From contig MWBB01000006.1 in the NCBI GenBank assembly GCA_002068835.1, forward strand, positions 1-32,446: a DNA stretch of 32,446 bases, in the 5' to 3' direction. Both the position numbers and the translations under genes were made by a program. Of the stretch, positions 1 to 7,825 are shown piece after piece (position 1 is the first letter of the stretch; the number at the start of each line of letters is the position of its first letter). This stretch comes from Acidobacteria bacterium ADurb.Bin340. GTDB taxonomy: Bacteria > Acidobacteriota > Holophagae > Holophagales > Holophagaceae. The notes beneath the pieces were generated by a model, which was given only the letters and a program-made list of their open reading frames with translations, searched no databases and had not been told where the DNA came from.

Positions 1-116
1 GGGAAGCGGAGCAGCTTGGTCGGGGCGGCCAGGGGCGCGGCCTGGGCAGAACCGAGGGCCGAGCCGAGGGCCGAACCCAGGGCCAGCAGCCCTGCGAGAC
101 GGGTGAGGCGATGCAT
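1..116 (-). CDS. Exported protein, 5' end only (possibly tricorn-like S41 peptidase)
   Basis: Only the first 38 codons lie in the window; the gene continues past position 1. The ATG (complement of 114-116) is preceded by a GGAGG ribosome binding site at 121-125. The translation begins MHRLTRLAGLLALG, a typical signal peptide with arginines, a hydrophobic core and an alanine-rich cleavage region ending near AQAAP. The core contains a tandem ALGS repeat encoded by an imperfect 12-bp DNA repeat (about 52-88). The mature start, TKLLRFP, resembles the first beta-propeller strand of tricorn-type S41 proteases, which often open with LLRFPD or similar. That identification rests on seven residues and is a guess. 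The gene is divergent from xseA. Confidence 0.6.
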   Translation of the reverse strand, partial: MHRLTRLAGLLALGSALGSALGSAQAAPLAAPTKLLRF

Positions 117-218
117 GGAACCTCCAATCGAGGGGCCCGGATGGGCGGGGGCGGATGATGCATTGTAAGACGAGGCTAGGCCCCGGGCCTTTCTTTCCGG
201 CCGTGCGATCATGCGGCC

Positions 219-1529
219 ATGGATGCTCCGCTCTCCGTCAAACGCTTCCTGGAGCAGGTCAAAGCCAAGGTGGAGCCCGGCTTCGCCGCCTGCTGCCTGG
301 TGGGGGAGGTGTCCAACGCGCGCACCTCGGGACGCCACTGGTACTTCACCCTCAAGGAGGAGGGCGCGGCCCTCTCCTGCGCCGTGTGGTCCAGCCAGCA
401 GCGATTTCTCAAGGCCACCCCCAAGGACGGCCAGCGGGTGGTGGTGAAGGGCAGCCTGGGGCTCTACGTGCCGGGCGGCAGCCTGACCTTCGCCGTGACC
501 CACCTGGAGGCGGCGGGCACCGGGGACCTGCAGCAGCGGCTGCGGGAGCTGGAGGCGGCCCTGCGCGCCGAAGGGCTCTTTGAACGGCCCAAACGGTCCC
601 TGCCGCGGGTGCCCCGGCGCCTGGGCGTGGTGGCGGCCCTGGGGGGCGCGGCCCTGCATGATGTGCTGGAGGTGGCCGGACGCCGGGCGCCGGGCCTCCC
701 GATCCTGGTGGCCCCGGCTGCGGCCCAGGGGGACCGCTGCGTGCCGGAGGTGCTGGCGGCCCTGGCGGCCCTGCAGGATCCGGCCCTGGGCTGCGACGTG
801 CTGCTGCTGGTGCGGGGCGGGGGCAGCCTGGAGGACCTCTGGGGCTACAACGATCCGGCCCTGGTGCGGGCCGTGGCCGCCTGCCGCCTGCCGGTGGTCA
901 CGGGCGTGGGCCACGAGATCGATACCACCCTGGTGGATCTGGCGGCGGACCTCCGGGCCGCCACCCCCAGCCAGGCGGCGGAACGGGCCACCCCGGACCG
1001 GGCCCATCTGGCTGCGGAGCTGCGGCGCCGGTTCGAAGCCTTGCAGCGGGCCATGGAATGGCGGCTCCAGGGCCTGGAAACGGAACTGAACCTGCGGGTG
1101 GACCACGGCCTGCTGCGCCTGGCCCCTGACGGCCCCGCCCGGATCCGCCTGGAGGCGCTGGTGCAGCGGCTGGAGCGCAGCCACCCCCAGCGCCGCCTGG
1201 ACCAGGCCCTGGCCCGCCTGGCCGTGCTGCGCCAGCGGCTGCGCCACAGCGCCGACCGGGCTTCCGGCGAAGCGGACCGCCTGCGGGTGCGGGAAGCCCA
1301 GCGGCGGATGCATCCCGCCCTTCAGCGCAGCCTCGAAGCCCGGGCCCGGCGCCTTGAAGTGCTCGGGGCCCGCCTTCGGGGCCTGGACCCCCGCGCGCCC
1401 CTGGACCGGGGCTTCGTGCTGGCCCTGGATGGCCACGGCCAGCCCGTCATTTCCGCCCAGAGCCTCCCCCCGGGAAGCCCCCTGGACCTCCAGTGGAAGG
1501 ACGGGCGGCGACGGGCGCGGGTGGAGTAG
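219..1529 (+). CDS. xseA: Exodeoxyribonuclease VII large subunit
   Basis: Large, catalytic subunit of exonuclease VII, which degrades single-stranded DNA in both directions to short oligonucleotides during repair; it acts in the cytoplasm with multiple small XseB subunits. The 436-residue product has the usual length. Residues 1-100 form the OB-fold nucleic-acid binding domain (VSNARTSGRHWYFTLKE, then CAVW). The catalytic core follows, with LLLVRGGGSLEDLWGYND, then GVGHEIDTTLVDLAAD with His at about 232, and TPSQAAE. The last 170 residues are arginine- and leucine-rich helices, as expected of the coiled-coil stalk, ending with a PLDRGFVLAL motif. The ATG at 219 gives the expected N-terminus MDAPLSVKRFLEQ. 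No xseB is visible here. The 3' end overlaps the convergent hydrolase gene by 83 bases. Confidence 0.95.
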   Translation: MDAPLSVKRFLEQVKAKVEPGFAACCLVGEVSNARTSGRHWYFTLKEEGAALSCAVWSSQQRFLKATPKDGQRVVVKGSLGLYVPGGSLTFAVTHLEAAGTGDLQQRLRELEAALRAEGLFERPKRSLPRVPRRLGVVAALGGAALHDVLEVAGRRAPGLPILVAPAAAQGDRCVPEVLAALAALQDPALGCDVLLLVRGGGSLEDLWGYNDPALVRAVAACRLPVVTGVGHEIDTTLVDLAADLRAATPSQAAERATPDRAHLAAELRRRFEALQRAMEWRLQGLETELNLRVDHGLLRLAPDGPARIRLEALVQRLERSHPQRRLDQALARLAVLRQRLRHSADRASGEADRLRVREAQRRMHPALQRSLEARARRLEVLGARLRGLDPRAPLDRGFVLALDGHGQPVISAQSLPPGSPLDLQWKDGRRRARVE

Positions 1530-2439
1530 CCCCCCAGGCTTCGAGCCGCTGCCGGGCCCAGGCGCCCCATCCCCCGGGCAGGCGGTTGCCGGCCTGGCAG
1601 TGCCCCGCGCCGGGGACCACGGTGAGGTCCGGGTGATGGGCCGCGATGCGCCGGACCCCAGTCAGGGGCGTCTCCCGGTCCGCATCCCCCGTGACCAGGG
1701 CGATGGGGGTGCGAAGGCCCCGGGCGGCTTCGATGGCCGAAACCTGATCCGGGTCGAAGCCCGCCAGGGCGCCCGTGCGGCGGACGGCCACTGCCTGGGC
1801 GGGCCGGGTGAGGGGTTCGAGGAAGCCCGCCTGGAGCCGGATGTGGTCCGAGGCCGCCGCCCTCAGGTCCGCGAAGGGGCATTCCAGCAGGGCGCCGCCC
1901 AGGGGGCCGCCCCCGGCCTCAAGGTCCGCTAAGGCCAACAGGGCCGTGCCCGCGCCCATGCTCCAGCCCGCCAGCACGATGCGGGACCGCTCCGTGCCCC
2001 GGGCTTCCAGGGCGCGCACCACGGCGGCCACATCGGCCCGCTCCCAGGCTCCTAGCGTGCAGGGTCGGCTGGGATCGCGGTCCCGTCCGCGGAAGGTGAA
2101 GCCCACCGCGTCCCAATCCGGCAGGTCGGCGGCCCGGGGCAGGGTGCCCCAGGCGTCATCCCCGAAGCCATGGAGGAACAACACCACGCCCTTGGAGTTG
2201 GCCCGCTTCAGGTGCCAGACCTCCAGGGATGCCCCCTGGCCTCCGGCCACCCGGAAGGATTCCCAGCGCCCCCCGGGTTGCCGGAGGCGGGTCCGCAGGG
2301 ACTCCCGCTGGGGTTCCGTGCGGCTGGGCGTGGGCACCCCCAGCAGCATGGGTGGCAAGAACCACCACCCCGCCGCCAGGCTGGCGGCCAGGTAGAACCC
2401 CAGGAGGAGGGCGGCGGAAACCAAGCATCGTCGGCGCAT
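1447..2439 (-). CDS. Alpha/beta hydrolase, membrane-anchored
   Basis: A 330-residue serine hydrolase of the alpha/beta fold, similar to BAAT/YfhR-like esterase or acyltransferase proteins; the substrate is unknown. Residues 5-28 are one hydrophobic segment (signal anchor), placing the catalytic domain outside the cytoplasmic membrane. VVLFLHGFGDD (85-95) is the oxyanion region. The nucleophile elbow is GWSMGAG with Ser160; the acid is in TGDADRETP (Asp252 or 254) and the base is His280 in GAGHCQ. The last 30 residues are low-complexity Pro/Gly/Ala and are encoded antisense to the end of xseA, so they are probably a disordered tail. No strong ribosome binding site is visible before the ATG (only a weak GTAGGG). 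It lies downstream of the DUF4143 ATPase on the same strand. Confidence 0.85.
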   Translation of the reverse strand: MRRRCLVSAALLLGFYLAASLAAGWWFLPPMLLGVPTPSRTEPQRESLRTRLRQPGGRWESFRVAGGQGASLEVWHLKRANSKGVVLFLHGFGDDAWGTLPRAADLPDWDAVGFTFRGRDRDPSRPCTLGAWERADVAAVVRALEARGTERSRIVLAGWSMGAGTALLALADLEAGGGPLGGALLECPFADLRAAASDHIRLQAGFLEPLTRPAQAVAVRRTGALAGFDPDQVSAIEAARGLRTPIALVTGDADRETPLTGVRRIAAHHPDLTVVPGAGHCQAGNRLPGGWGAWARQRLEAWGATPPAPVAARPSTGGPGGFPGGGSGRK

Positions 2440-2475
2440 GGAAGCCCTACGGGAGGCGCTCGGGACCGTTGATCC

Positions 2476-3720
2476 CTACGCCTGTTCTCCCAGGTCCCAG
2501 GGCAGGGACCAGTCCTGTTCGCTGAGGCGTTCCATGCGCTCGCAGGGTGCGATGACGAGGCCCGGGGCGATGGACAGGTGGGGATAAGCCTCGCGGAAGG
2601 CGCGGATGCCCCGGGCATCGGCCCGGGAGACCCGGGTCTTGGCCTTGATCTCGATGGGGAAGAACCGGCCATCCCGTTCCAGCAGGAGGTCCACCTCCGC
2701 CCCGCCCGCGCTCCGCCAGTGGTGGAAGCGCGGCGCCAGGGACAGGGTGGCGGCCTGCTTGCGGAGGTCGGCCACCACGAAGCTTTCGAACAGGGGGCCC
2801 CACAGGGGATGGCCCCCCAGGGCCGCGGGGCTGGAGAGGGCCTGGGCCCAGCAGGCCAGGCCCGTATCCGCCAGATGGCCTTTGGCTTTCCCTGAAACCC
2901 GCTTGAGGGCGTTGCCTGCGAAGGCGGGCACTTCGAACCACTGGAAGGTGGCCACCAGGAGGTCCAGCCAGCGCCGGGCCGTCTGGGGCGTGAGGCCCAG
3001 GTCCCGCCCCAGTTGGCTGGCGTTGATTTCCTGCGCAGTCAGGGCGGCGGCCAGGCGGACGAAGCGGCCGAAGGCGTGCCAATCCGAGACTTCGGTGAGC
3101 AGGCGCACATCCCGCTCCACATAGGTGCGGAAGTAGGCGGACCAGAATTCGGGCACGACCTCCAGGGGCAGGCGTGCCGGTTCGGGAAGGGTGCCCCGCC
3201 ACACCGTTTCGAAGGCCGGGGCGGGCAGGGGCAGGCGCTCCCGGGGCTGGGCCGGGAACCCTTCCGGATCCTGGAGCCAGGCTTCCAGCCAGGGGGCCTC
3301 CGCTGGTGGCGCGGCCAGTTCGCCGAGGGCGAAGCCCTCCAGGTCCAGGAACACCGCCCGTCCGGCCAGACTCTCCGCAAGGTTGCGGAGCACATGCCAC
3401 TGCTGGGAGCCGGTCAGGAGGTACTGCCCGGGGGTGCGATCCCGGTCGATGCGCCGCTTCAGCGCCGCCACCAGCTCCGGAACGAACTGGATCTCATCGA
3501 GGATCACGGGGGCCGGGTGGTTGTCCAGGAACAGGTCCGGATCCCGCCGGGCATTGCCGATGTCCTGGACGGGATCGAAGACCACCATATCTGCGACGGC
3601 CCCGAAGGCCTGCTTCAGGAGGGTGGTCTTGCCCACCTGGCGGGCCCCCGAAACCACCACCACCGGGAAGGTCCGGGCCAGTCGTTCCAGGCGTGGGCGC
3701 AGAAGGCGGGGGGTCAACAT
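2476..3720 (-). CDS. AAA ATPase with DUF4143 domain
   Basis: A 414-residue protein of the widespread AAA_14/DUF4143 family. Residues 25-32 form the Walker A loop (GARQVGKT) and 71-76 the Walker B strand (VILDEI); YLLTGSQQ is sensor-like. The DUF4143 part follows, with the family signature YVERDVRLL, a winged-helix-like stretch (GRDLGLTPQTARRWLDLL) and ADTGLACW. The C-terminus carries a PD-(D/E)xK nuclease-like signature, Asp344 then Glu357-Ile-Lys359 (AEVDLLLE ... FPIEIKAKT). The cellular role of this family is not settled; such genes are typically solitary, patchily distributed and exchanged between genomes. Here too it stands alone, with an AT-rich palindrome directly before its start codon. 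The ATG lacks a clear Shine-Dalgarno sequence. Confidence 0.9.
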   Translation of the reverse strand: MLTPRLLRPRLERLARTFPVVVVSGARQVGKTTLLKQAFGAVADMVVFDPVQDIGNARRDPDLFLDNHPAPVILDEIQFVPELVAALKRRIDRDRTPGQYLLTGSQQWHVLRNLAESLAGRAVFLDLEGFALGELAAPPAEAPWLEAWLQDPEGFPAQPRERLPLPAPAFETVWRGTLPEPARLPLEVVPEFWSAYFRTYVERDVRLLTEVSDWHAFGRFVRLAAALTAQEINASQLGRDLGLTPQTARRWLDLLVATFQWFEVPAFAGNALKRVSGKAKGHLADTGLACWAQALSSPAALGGHPLWGPLFESFVVADLRKQAATLSLAPRFHHWRSAGGAEVDLLLERDGRFFPIEIKAKTRVSRADARGIRAFREAYPHLSIAPGLVIAPCERMERLSEQDWSLPWDLGEQA

Positions 3721-3726
3721 TCCATT

Positions 3727-3751
3727 AATTTGATGATGCCATCATTAAATT
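3727..3751. promoter_or_regulatory. AT-rich palindrome before the DUF4143 ATPase, candidate operator
   Basis: Two 11-base arms (3727-3737 and 3741-3751) are inverted copies with one mismatch, separated by GCC. The site starts 7 bases upstream of the ATPase start codon and stands out as AT-rich in GC-rich DNA. Its position, covering where a promoter or ribosome binding site would be, suggests an operator for autoregulation or control by an unlinked regulator; this is inference. Confidence 0.4.
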
Positions 3752-3776
3752 GCAAGACTTTTGTCCCTGTCCATCC

Positions 3777-3806
3777 AAAAACCGGCCCGGGTCGCCCCGG
3801 GCCGGT
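3777..3806 (-). terminator. Intrinsic terminator of fabG
   Basis: A perfect 11-bp stem (ACCGGCCCGGG at 3781-3791 with its complement at 3796-3806) around the loop TCGC, followed on the minus strand by a run of five T. It lies 20 bases beyond the fabG stop codon. Confidence 0.85.
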
Positions 3807-3826
3807 TCAGGCGGGCGCTGGGCCCT

Positions 3827-4579
3827 TCAGGGCATGAGCATGCCGCCGTTCACGGAGATGGTGCAGCCGCTGATGTAGCCGGCCTCTTCGGTGGCCAGGA
3901 AGCTCACGGCGGCGGCGATGTCCTCGGGGGTGCCCATGCGGCCCAGGGGGATCTGGCGGTTGAACTCGGCTTTCACCTCATCGCTCAGCTTGTCGGTCAT
4001 GGCGGTGGCGATGTAGCCGGGGGCCACGGCATTGCAGGTGATGTTGCGGCTGGCCAGCTCCCGGGCGGTGGTCTTGGTGAGGCCGATCAGGCCGGCCTTG
4101 GAGCTCACGTAGTTGGCCTGGCCCGCGTTGCCCATCTGGCCCACCACGGAGGCGATGTTGATGATGCGGCCCCAGCGCTGCTTCATCATGGGCTTGGCCA
4201 CGGCCTGGGTGGCCAGGAAGGCGCCCTTCAGGTTGATGTCCATGACCAGATCCCACTCCTCCTCCTTCATCTGGATGAGGAGCTTGTCCTTGGCGATCCC
4301 GGCGTTGTTCACCAGGATGTGCAGCCCGCCGTGGCGCTTCACCACCTCGTCCACCGCCGCGCGGATGCTGTCGCCTTCGGCCATGTTCAGGAGCACGTAG
4401 TCGCCCTTCTGGCCCGCGGCCTGGATGTCGGCCACCACGCGCTTCAGGTCGTCCTCGGTCATGGGCAGGGAAGCGCACACCACCGTGGCCCCCTGGGCGG
4501 CCAGGCGCTTGGCGATGACTTCGCCGATGCCCTGGCTGGCGCCGGTGACGAGGGCGATCTTGCCGTTCAGCTGGAACAT
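3827..4579 (-). CDS. fabG: 3-oxoacyl-[acyl-carrier-protein] reductase
   Basis: NADPH-dependent reduction of 3-oxoacyl-ACP to (R)-3-hydroxyacyl-ACP in fatty-acid elongation; cytoplasmic tetramer of the short-chain dehydrogenase family. The 250-residue product has the usual FabG length. TGASQGIG at 12-19 is the nucleotide-binding glycine motif, NNAG the structural motif, and Ser144, Tyr157 and Lys161 (in NYVSSK) the catalytic set. The end, YISGCTISVNGGMLMP, matches the FabG signature for substrate binding and the tetramer interface. The chosen ATG has a strong AGGAGG site (complement of 4584-4589); the frame stays open upstream but that extension has no homology-like content. A run of eight T lies in the leader just before the ribosome binding site. 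No other fab genes are adjacent, so it may be an extra FabG-type reductase. Confidence 0.9.
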   Translation of the reverse strand: MFQLNGKIALVTGASQGIGEVIAKRLAAQGATVVCASLPMTEDDLKRVVADIQAAGQKGDYVLLNMAEGDSIRAAVDEVVKRHGGLHILVNNAGIAKDKLLIQMKEEEWDLVMDINLKGAFLATQAVAKPMMKQRWGRIINIASVVGQMGNAGQANYVSSKAGLIGLTKTTARELASRNITCNAVAPGYIATAMTDKLSDEVKAEFNRQIPLGRMGTPEDIAAAVSFLATEEAGYISGCTISVNGGMLMP

Positions 4580-4766
4580 GGAGCCTCCTGCGAAAAAAAA
4601 CAGGATACCAGCCGGTCCCGGATCCCCCTGGCGTCCGCCTCTCAACGGCCCACACCGAGAACGTTCCATCCCGAAACGAATCCCAGTGACACGGAATACA
4701 GGAAAAGTCATGGAATGAAATAATATTTATGGATATTTTTTGATCATTATGTATCTATTGTTTTTA

Positions 4767-4800
4767 AACCAGTGATGCACGGTGGTTCACGGTGATAAAT
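4767..4800. repeat. Degenerate ACGGTG-type intergenic repeat
   Basis: The stretch has two spaced copies of CACGGTG (GCACGGTGGTTCACGGTGAT) flanked by A/T runs. It resembles the intergenic repeats built from units like CACGGATGAACACGGAT seen in many bacterial genomes. The function of such repeats is unknown. The match is by eye and loose. Confidence 0.35.
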
Positions 4801-4852
4801 ATGATTGAAATCATTTTTTATGGTTTAAGTGTTTTGTTTTTTATTTTGTCTT

Positions 4853-4884
4853 TTCTCTGTGTCCTCCGTGTCTTCGTGGTGAAA
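4853..4884 (-). repeat. Degenerate 'CACGAAGACACGGAGGACAC' intergenic repeat
   Basis: Read on the minus strand this is CACCACGAAGACACGGAGG followed by ACACAGAGAAAA: a string of near-repeats of about nine bases (ACGAAGAC, ACGGAGGAC, ACAGAG). The same wording, giving spurious peptides like HEDTEDTEK, occurs just after genes in many unrelated bacteria. Here it begins six bases after the hydrolase stop codon. A related element follows the S9 peptidase gene at 18700-18726. Confidence 0.5.
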
Positions 4885-4889
4885 CTTTT

Positions 4890-5903
4890 TTAATTTATCT
4901 GTTTCAGCCAGGTCGCCAGGGGGGTGAGGTCGGCCTGGGGGGTCTCGTCGCTGTAGGCTTCGGTGGCATTGAGGGCGCTGAGGTCCACCCGGGGGCGGGG
5001 TTCCTTTTTCAGGAGGTGGTTGGCGTCCTTCAGGTCGATCACGGTGCCGGGAAAGGTGGGCGGGATCGCGTCCGGCTTGGGGGTCTGCACGTCCTTGTCG
5101 CCCCAGGCGGCGGCCAGGGGCACGGTCACGCGGGCCGCGAGGGGCCAGGGGTCCAGGTCCAGGGTGGCCTTCACGAAGGACAGGCTTTCGGGCTGCATGA
5201 GGCTGCGGCCCAGCATCACCAGGCCCGGGAACACCTGGGGCGATCCGGTCGGCTGGGGCTTGTCCTCCCGCACGGCCTGGAGGACCGAGGCCAGGTAGGC
5301 CAGGTTCGCGGGGGCCTGTTCCGGCGGAAGCTGCGCCCGCACCTGGGCTTCGATGGTCCGGGCCATGGTCTGCCCCGGCAGACCCAGCAGCAGCAGCGCA
5401 TCGGCTCCCTGGGCCGCCAGCAGGCTCAGGAGCGCCCCTTCGCTGTGGCCCACCAGCAGGAGCTTCTTCCCCTTGGCTTCGGGCAGGGTGCGGGCAAAGG
5501 CCAGGGCCGCTTTGAGATCGCCCACCTGGGCATCCAGGCTGATGTCCAGCTTGGGATCCTTGGAGCCGATGAAACGCTTGTCCCACCGCAGGCTGCCCAG
5601 GCCCTGGGAGGCCAGCCAGGCCGCCAGGTCCCGCCCCCCGTGGCTGGGAAGGCGCTGGCCCGTGCGGGGATCCCGGATGAGGGGGTTGGACCAGTCCCGG
5701 TCCGTGGGGCCGCTGCCCGCCATGAGCACGGCGAAATATCCGTGGCCCTGGGCGGCCCGCACGCTGCCCTTGAGGGGGAAACCGTTGAAGCCCGGGAAGG
5801 AGGCCTCGCGGTTCTCCGGCGATGGCGAGGCAGCGGGGGCCGGCGGTGGCGCGGGCGCCGTATGGACCAGGGCGGGCAGCAGAAGCAGGGGCAGCAGGGA
5901 CAT
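4890..5903 (-). CDS. Exported alpha/beta hydrolase
   Basis: A 337-residue secreted or periplasmic serine hydrolase. Residues 1-15 are a short hydrophobic signal peptide (MSLLPLLLLPALVHT), followed by a Pro/Ala-rich linker to about residue 29. The core has the MAGSGPTDRDW motif (61-71), typical of the dienelactone-hydrolase/S9-like exported hydrolases that also contain SLRWDKR. The nucleophile elbow is VGHSEGA with Ser154, the acid Asp269 or 271 in WGDKD, and the base His296 in DANHLLK. The reaction is unknown; relatives are esterases or peptidase-like. A GGAGG site (5908-5912 complement) supports the ATG. The gene is divergent from the C69 dipeptidase, sharing a 125-base control region. Confidence 0.88.
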   Translation of the reverse strand: MSLLPLLLLPALVHTAPAPPPAPAASPSPENREASFPGFNGFPLKGSVRAAQGHGYFAVLMAGSGPTDRDWSNPLIRDPRTGQRLPSHGGRDLAAWLASQGLGSLRWDKRFIGSKDPKLDISLDAQVGDLKAALAFARTLPEAKGKKLLLVGHSEGALLSLLAAQGADALLLLGLPGQTMARTIEAQVRAQLPPEQAPANLAYLASVLQAVREDKPQPTGSPQVFPGLVMLGRSLMQPESLSFVKATLDLDPWPLAARVTVPLAAAWGDKDVQTPKPDAIPPTFPGTVIDLKDANHLLKKEPRPRVDLSALNATEAYSDETPQADLTPLATWLKQIN

Positions 5904-5942
5904 GGGGCCTCCGCCTCCACCATGCCATCGTCGGGGCCGTGG

Positions 5943-5971
5943 TTCCGCCCGGGGGATGGAACCCGTACAAT
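5943..5971 (+). promoter_or_regulatory. Candidate promoter of the C69 dipeptidase gene
   Basis: A near-consensus -10 element TACAAT (5966-5971) lies 17 bases after a weak -35 element TTCCGC (5943-5948). Transcription would start about 50 bases before the dipeptidase ATG. Identified by eye only. Confidence 0.4.
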
Positions 5972-6028
5972 CCGGACAACCATCGCATTGCGATGATCCC
6001 TCCCACCCTGCAATTGAAAGGACCCGGC

Positions 6029-7672
6029 ATGAGGAACCTGCTCCGCACCGCCGCGGCGGCGACCGTCCTGACGGCCACGGTGGCCGCGCCCCGGCTCGAA
6101 GCCTGCACCAACATCCTGGTGACCAAGGGCGCCAGCAAGGACGGCGCGCCCATGATCGCCTACACCGCCGATGCCCACGTGCTCTACGGCGAGCTCTACT
6201 TCAAGGCGGGTGGCCGCCACGCTTCCGGCGCGATGCGCGACATCATCGAGTGGGATACGGGCAAGTTCCTGGGCCGCATCCCCGAGGCGCCGGTCACCTA
6301 CACCCGGGTGGGCAACATCAACGAGCACCAGGTGGCCATCGGTGAAACCACCTTCGGGGGCCGCCGGGAACTGGGCGATCCCACGGGCATCGTGGACTAC
6401 GGCAGCCTGATCTACATCGCCCTGGAGCGTTCCAAGACCGCCCGCGAAGCCATCCAGGTGATGACCCAGCTGGTGGAGGAGTTCGGCTACGCCAGCAGCG
6501 GCGAGAGCTTCAGCATCGCGGACACCAACGAAGTCTGGATGCTGGAGATGATCGGCAAGGGCAAAGGCCAGAAGGGCGCCGTGTGGGTGGCCGTGCGCAT
6601 CCCCGATGGCACCATCGCCGCCCACGCCAACCAGGCCCGCATCCGGCAGTTCACGCACCTGAAGGCCGACGAGGTCATGTATTCCAAGGACGTGATCTCC
6701 TTCGCCCGGGAAAAGGGCTGGTTCAAGGGCTCCGACAAGGCCTTCAGCTTCGCCGATACCTACGCGCCCCTGACCTTCGGCGCCCTGCGTGGCTGCGAAG
6801 CCCGGGTTTGGAGCATCTTCAACCGCGCGGCCAAGGGCGCGGGCGTCAGCATGGATTTCGTGAAGGCCGTGCCCGGCGCCAAGCCCATGCCCCTCTTCGT
6901 GAAGCCGGACCAGAAGCTGGATCCCCGGGATGTGATGACCCTGCTGCGGGACCACTACGAGGGCACTGAATTCGACATGACCCAGGATGTGGGCGCAGGC
7001 CCCTTCAAGTCCCCCTACCGCTGGCGCCCCATGGGCTTCAAGGTGGGCGACCAGGCCTATGTGCACGAGCGGGCCATCAGCACCCAGCAGACCGGCTGGT
7101 CCTTCGTGAGCCAGAGCCGGGGCTGGCTGCCCAACCCCATCGGCGGCGTGCTGTGGTTCGGGGTGGATGACACCGCCACCACCACCTACTTCCCCGTGTA
7201 CTGCGGCATCAAGGAAGTCCCCAAGCACTGGGCCCAGGGCCACGGGAGCATGCGGGAATTCAGCTGGGACAGCGCCTTCTGGGTGACCAACGCCGTGACC
7301 AACTGGGCCTACAGCCGCTGGTCCGACATGATCGGGGACGTGCAGAAGGTCCAGCAGGAGCTGGAAGGAACGTTCATCTCCGAGCAGGCGGAGATCGATG
7401 CCCAGGCCGCCTCCCTCTTCAAGCAGAGCCCCGGCCAGGCCCGTGACTTCCTCACCGCCTACACCGCCCGCCAGGGCGAGCGGGTCTACAACAGCTACCG
7501 GAAGCTCTTCGAGCACCTGATGTGGAAGTACCTGGACGGCAACGTGCGCGACGAGATGGGCAACGTGAAGCACCCGGCCTATCCCGCCGACTGGTACAAG
7601 CGCATCGCCGACGAGCGGGGCGAAATCCTGAAGGTCAAGAAGGTCCAGGGCCTCGCCCAGGACGAGGAATAG
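6029..7672 (+). CDS. C69-family dipeptidase, exported
   Basis: A 547-residue Ntn-hydrolase of peptidase family C69 (PepD-like), which cleaves dipeptides. Residues 1-25 form a signal peptide or propeptide, and Cys26 in EACTNILVTKGAS is the expected N-terminal catalytic nucleophile exposed by processing. YTADAH follows, matching the family pattern after the cysteine, with NINEHQVAIGETTFGGR and DYGSLIYIALERSKTAREAI as further family blocks. SFSIADTNEVWMLE and the ending region LNS-like NSYRKLFEHLMWKYLDG also fit. The ORF continues upstream in frame, but the ATG at 6029 has an AAAGGA site six bases before it and starts the signal peptide. Probably periplasmic, supplying amino acids from dipeptides together with the downstream peptidase-transporter pair. 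Confidence 0.92.
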   Translation: MRNLLRTAAAATVLTATVAAPRLEACTNILVTKGASKDGAPMIAYTADAHVLYGELYFKAGGRHASGAMRDIIEWDTGKFLGRIPEAPVTYTRVGNINEHQVAIGETTFGGRRELGDPTGIVDYGSLIYIALERSKTAREAIQVMTQLVEEFGYASSGESFSIADTNEVWMLEMIGKGKGQKGAVWVAVRIPDGTIAAHANQARIRQFTHLKADEVMYSKDVISFAREKGWFKGSDKAFSFADTYAPLTFGALRGCEARVWSIFNRAAKGAGVSMDFVKAVPGAKPMPLFVKPDQKLDPRDVMTLLRDHYEGTEFDMTQDVGAGPFKSPYRWRPMGFKVGDQAYVHERAISTQQTGWSFVSQSRGWLPNPIGGVLWFGVDDTATTTYFPVYCGIKEVPKHWAQGHGSMREFSWDSAFWVTNAVTNWAYSRWSDMIGDVQKVQQELEGTFISEQAEIDAQAASLFKQSPGQARDFLTAYTARQGERVYNSYRKLFEHLMWKYLDGNVRDEMGNVKHPAYPADWYKRIADERGEILKVKKVQGLAQDEE

Positions 7673-7682
7673 ACCTCCGCGC

Positions 7683-7720
7683 ACGCAGGAAGGGCCGGGC
7701 TTGCCCGGCCCTTCCTGCGT
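7683..7720. terminator. Long perfect hairpin after the C69 dipeptidase
   Basis: An 18-bp perfect inverted repeat (7683-7700 and 7703-7720) with only two bases between the arms, ten bases beyond the stop codon. It is followed by GAAAAG, not a T run, so it is either a terminator that does not need a U tract or an RNA 3'-end protector. Confidence 0.7.
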
Positions 7721-7825
7721 GAAAAGCCCTTCGTCCCGGGCTGGGAGGCCTGGAATAATCGAAGGTTCACCGTCTGTTTTCCAACCTGCGACCGGCGCGC
7801 GCTTTCCAGCGCCCGGGGAGGCCCC

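Larger units (their letters stand above)
4580..4889. other. AT-rich intergenic island (310 bases) with degenerate repeats
   Basis: No gene is supported here. The part next to fabG (4580-4690) is GC-rich and should hold its leader and promoter. From about 4700 to 4890 the composition flips to strongly AT-rich, with long A/T runs, unlike anything else in the window. Two short repeat-like motifs, listed separately, lie inside the island. Both are of the degenerate kind found between genes in many unrelated bacteria. Confidence 0.6.

Noticed and set aside
4580-4711. N-terminal extension of FabG
   Set aside because: The residues are not FabG-like, and the ATG at 4579 has a strong AGGAGG site.
4825-4889. 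Peptide FHHEDTEDTEK-type reading as a gene tail
   Set aside because: The hydrolase frame has its own stop at 4890; the peptide comes from an intergenic repeat in another frame.
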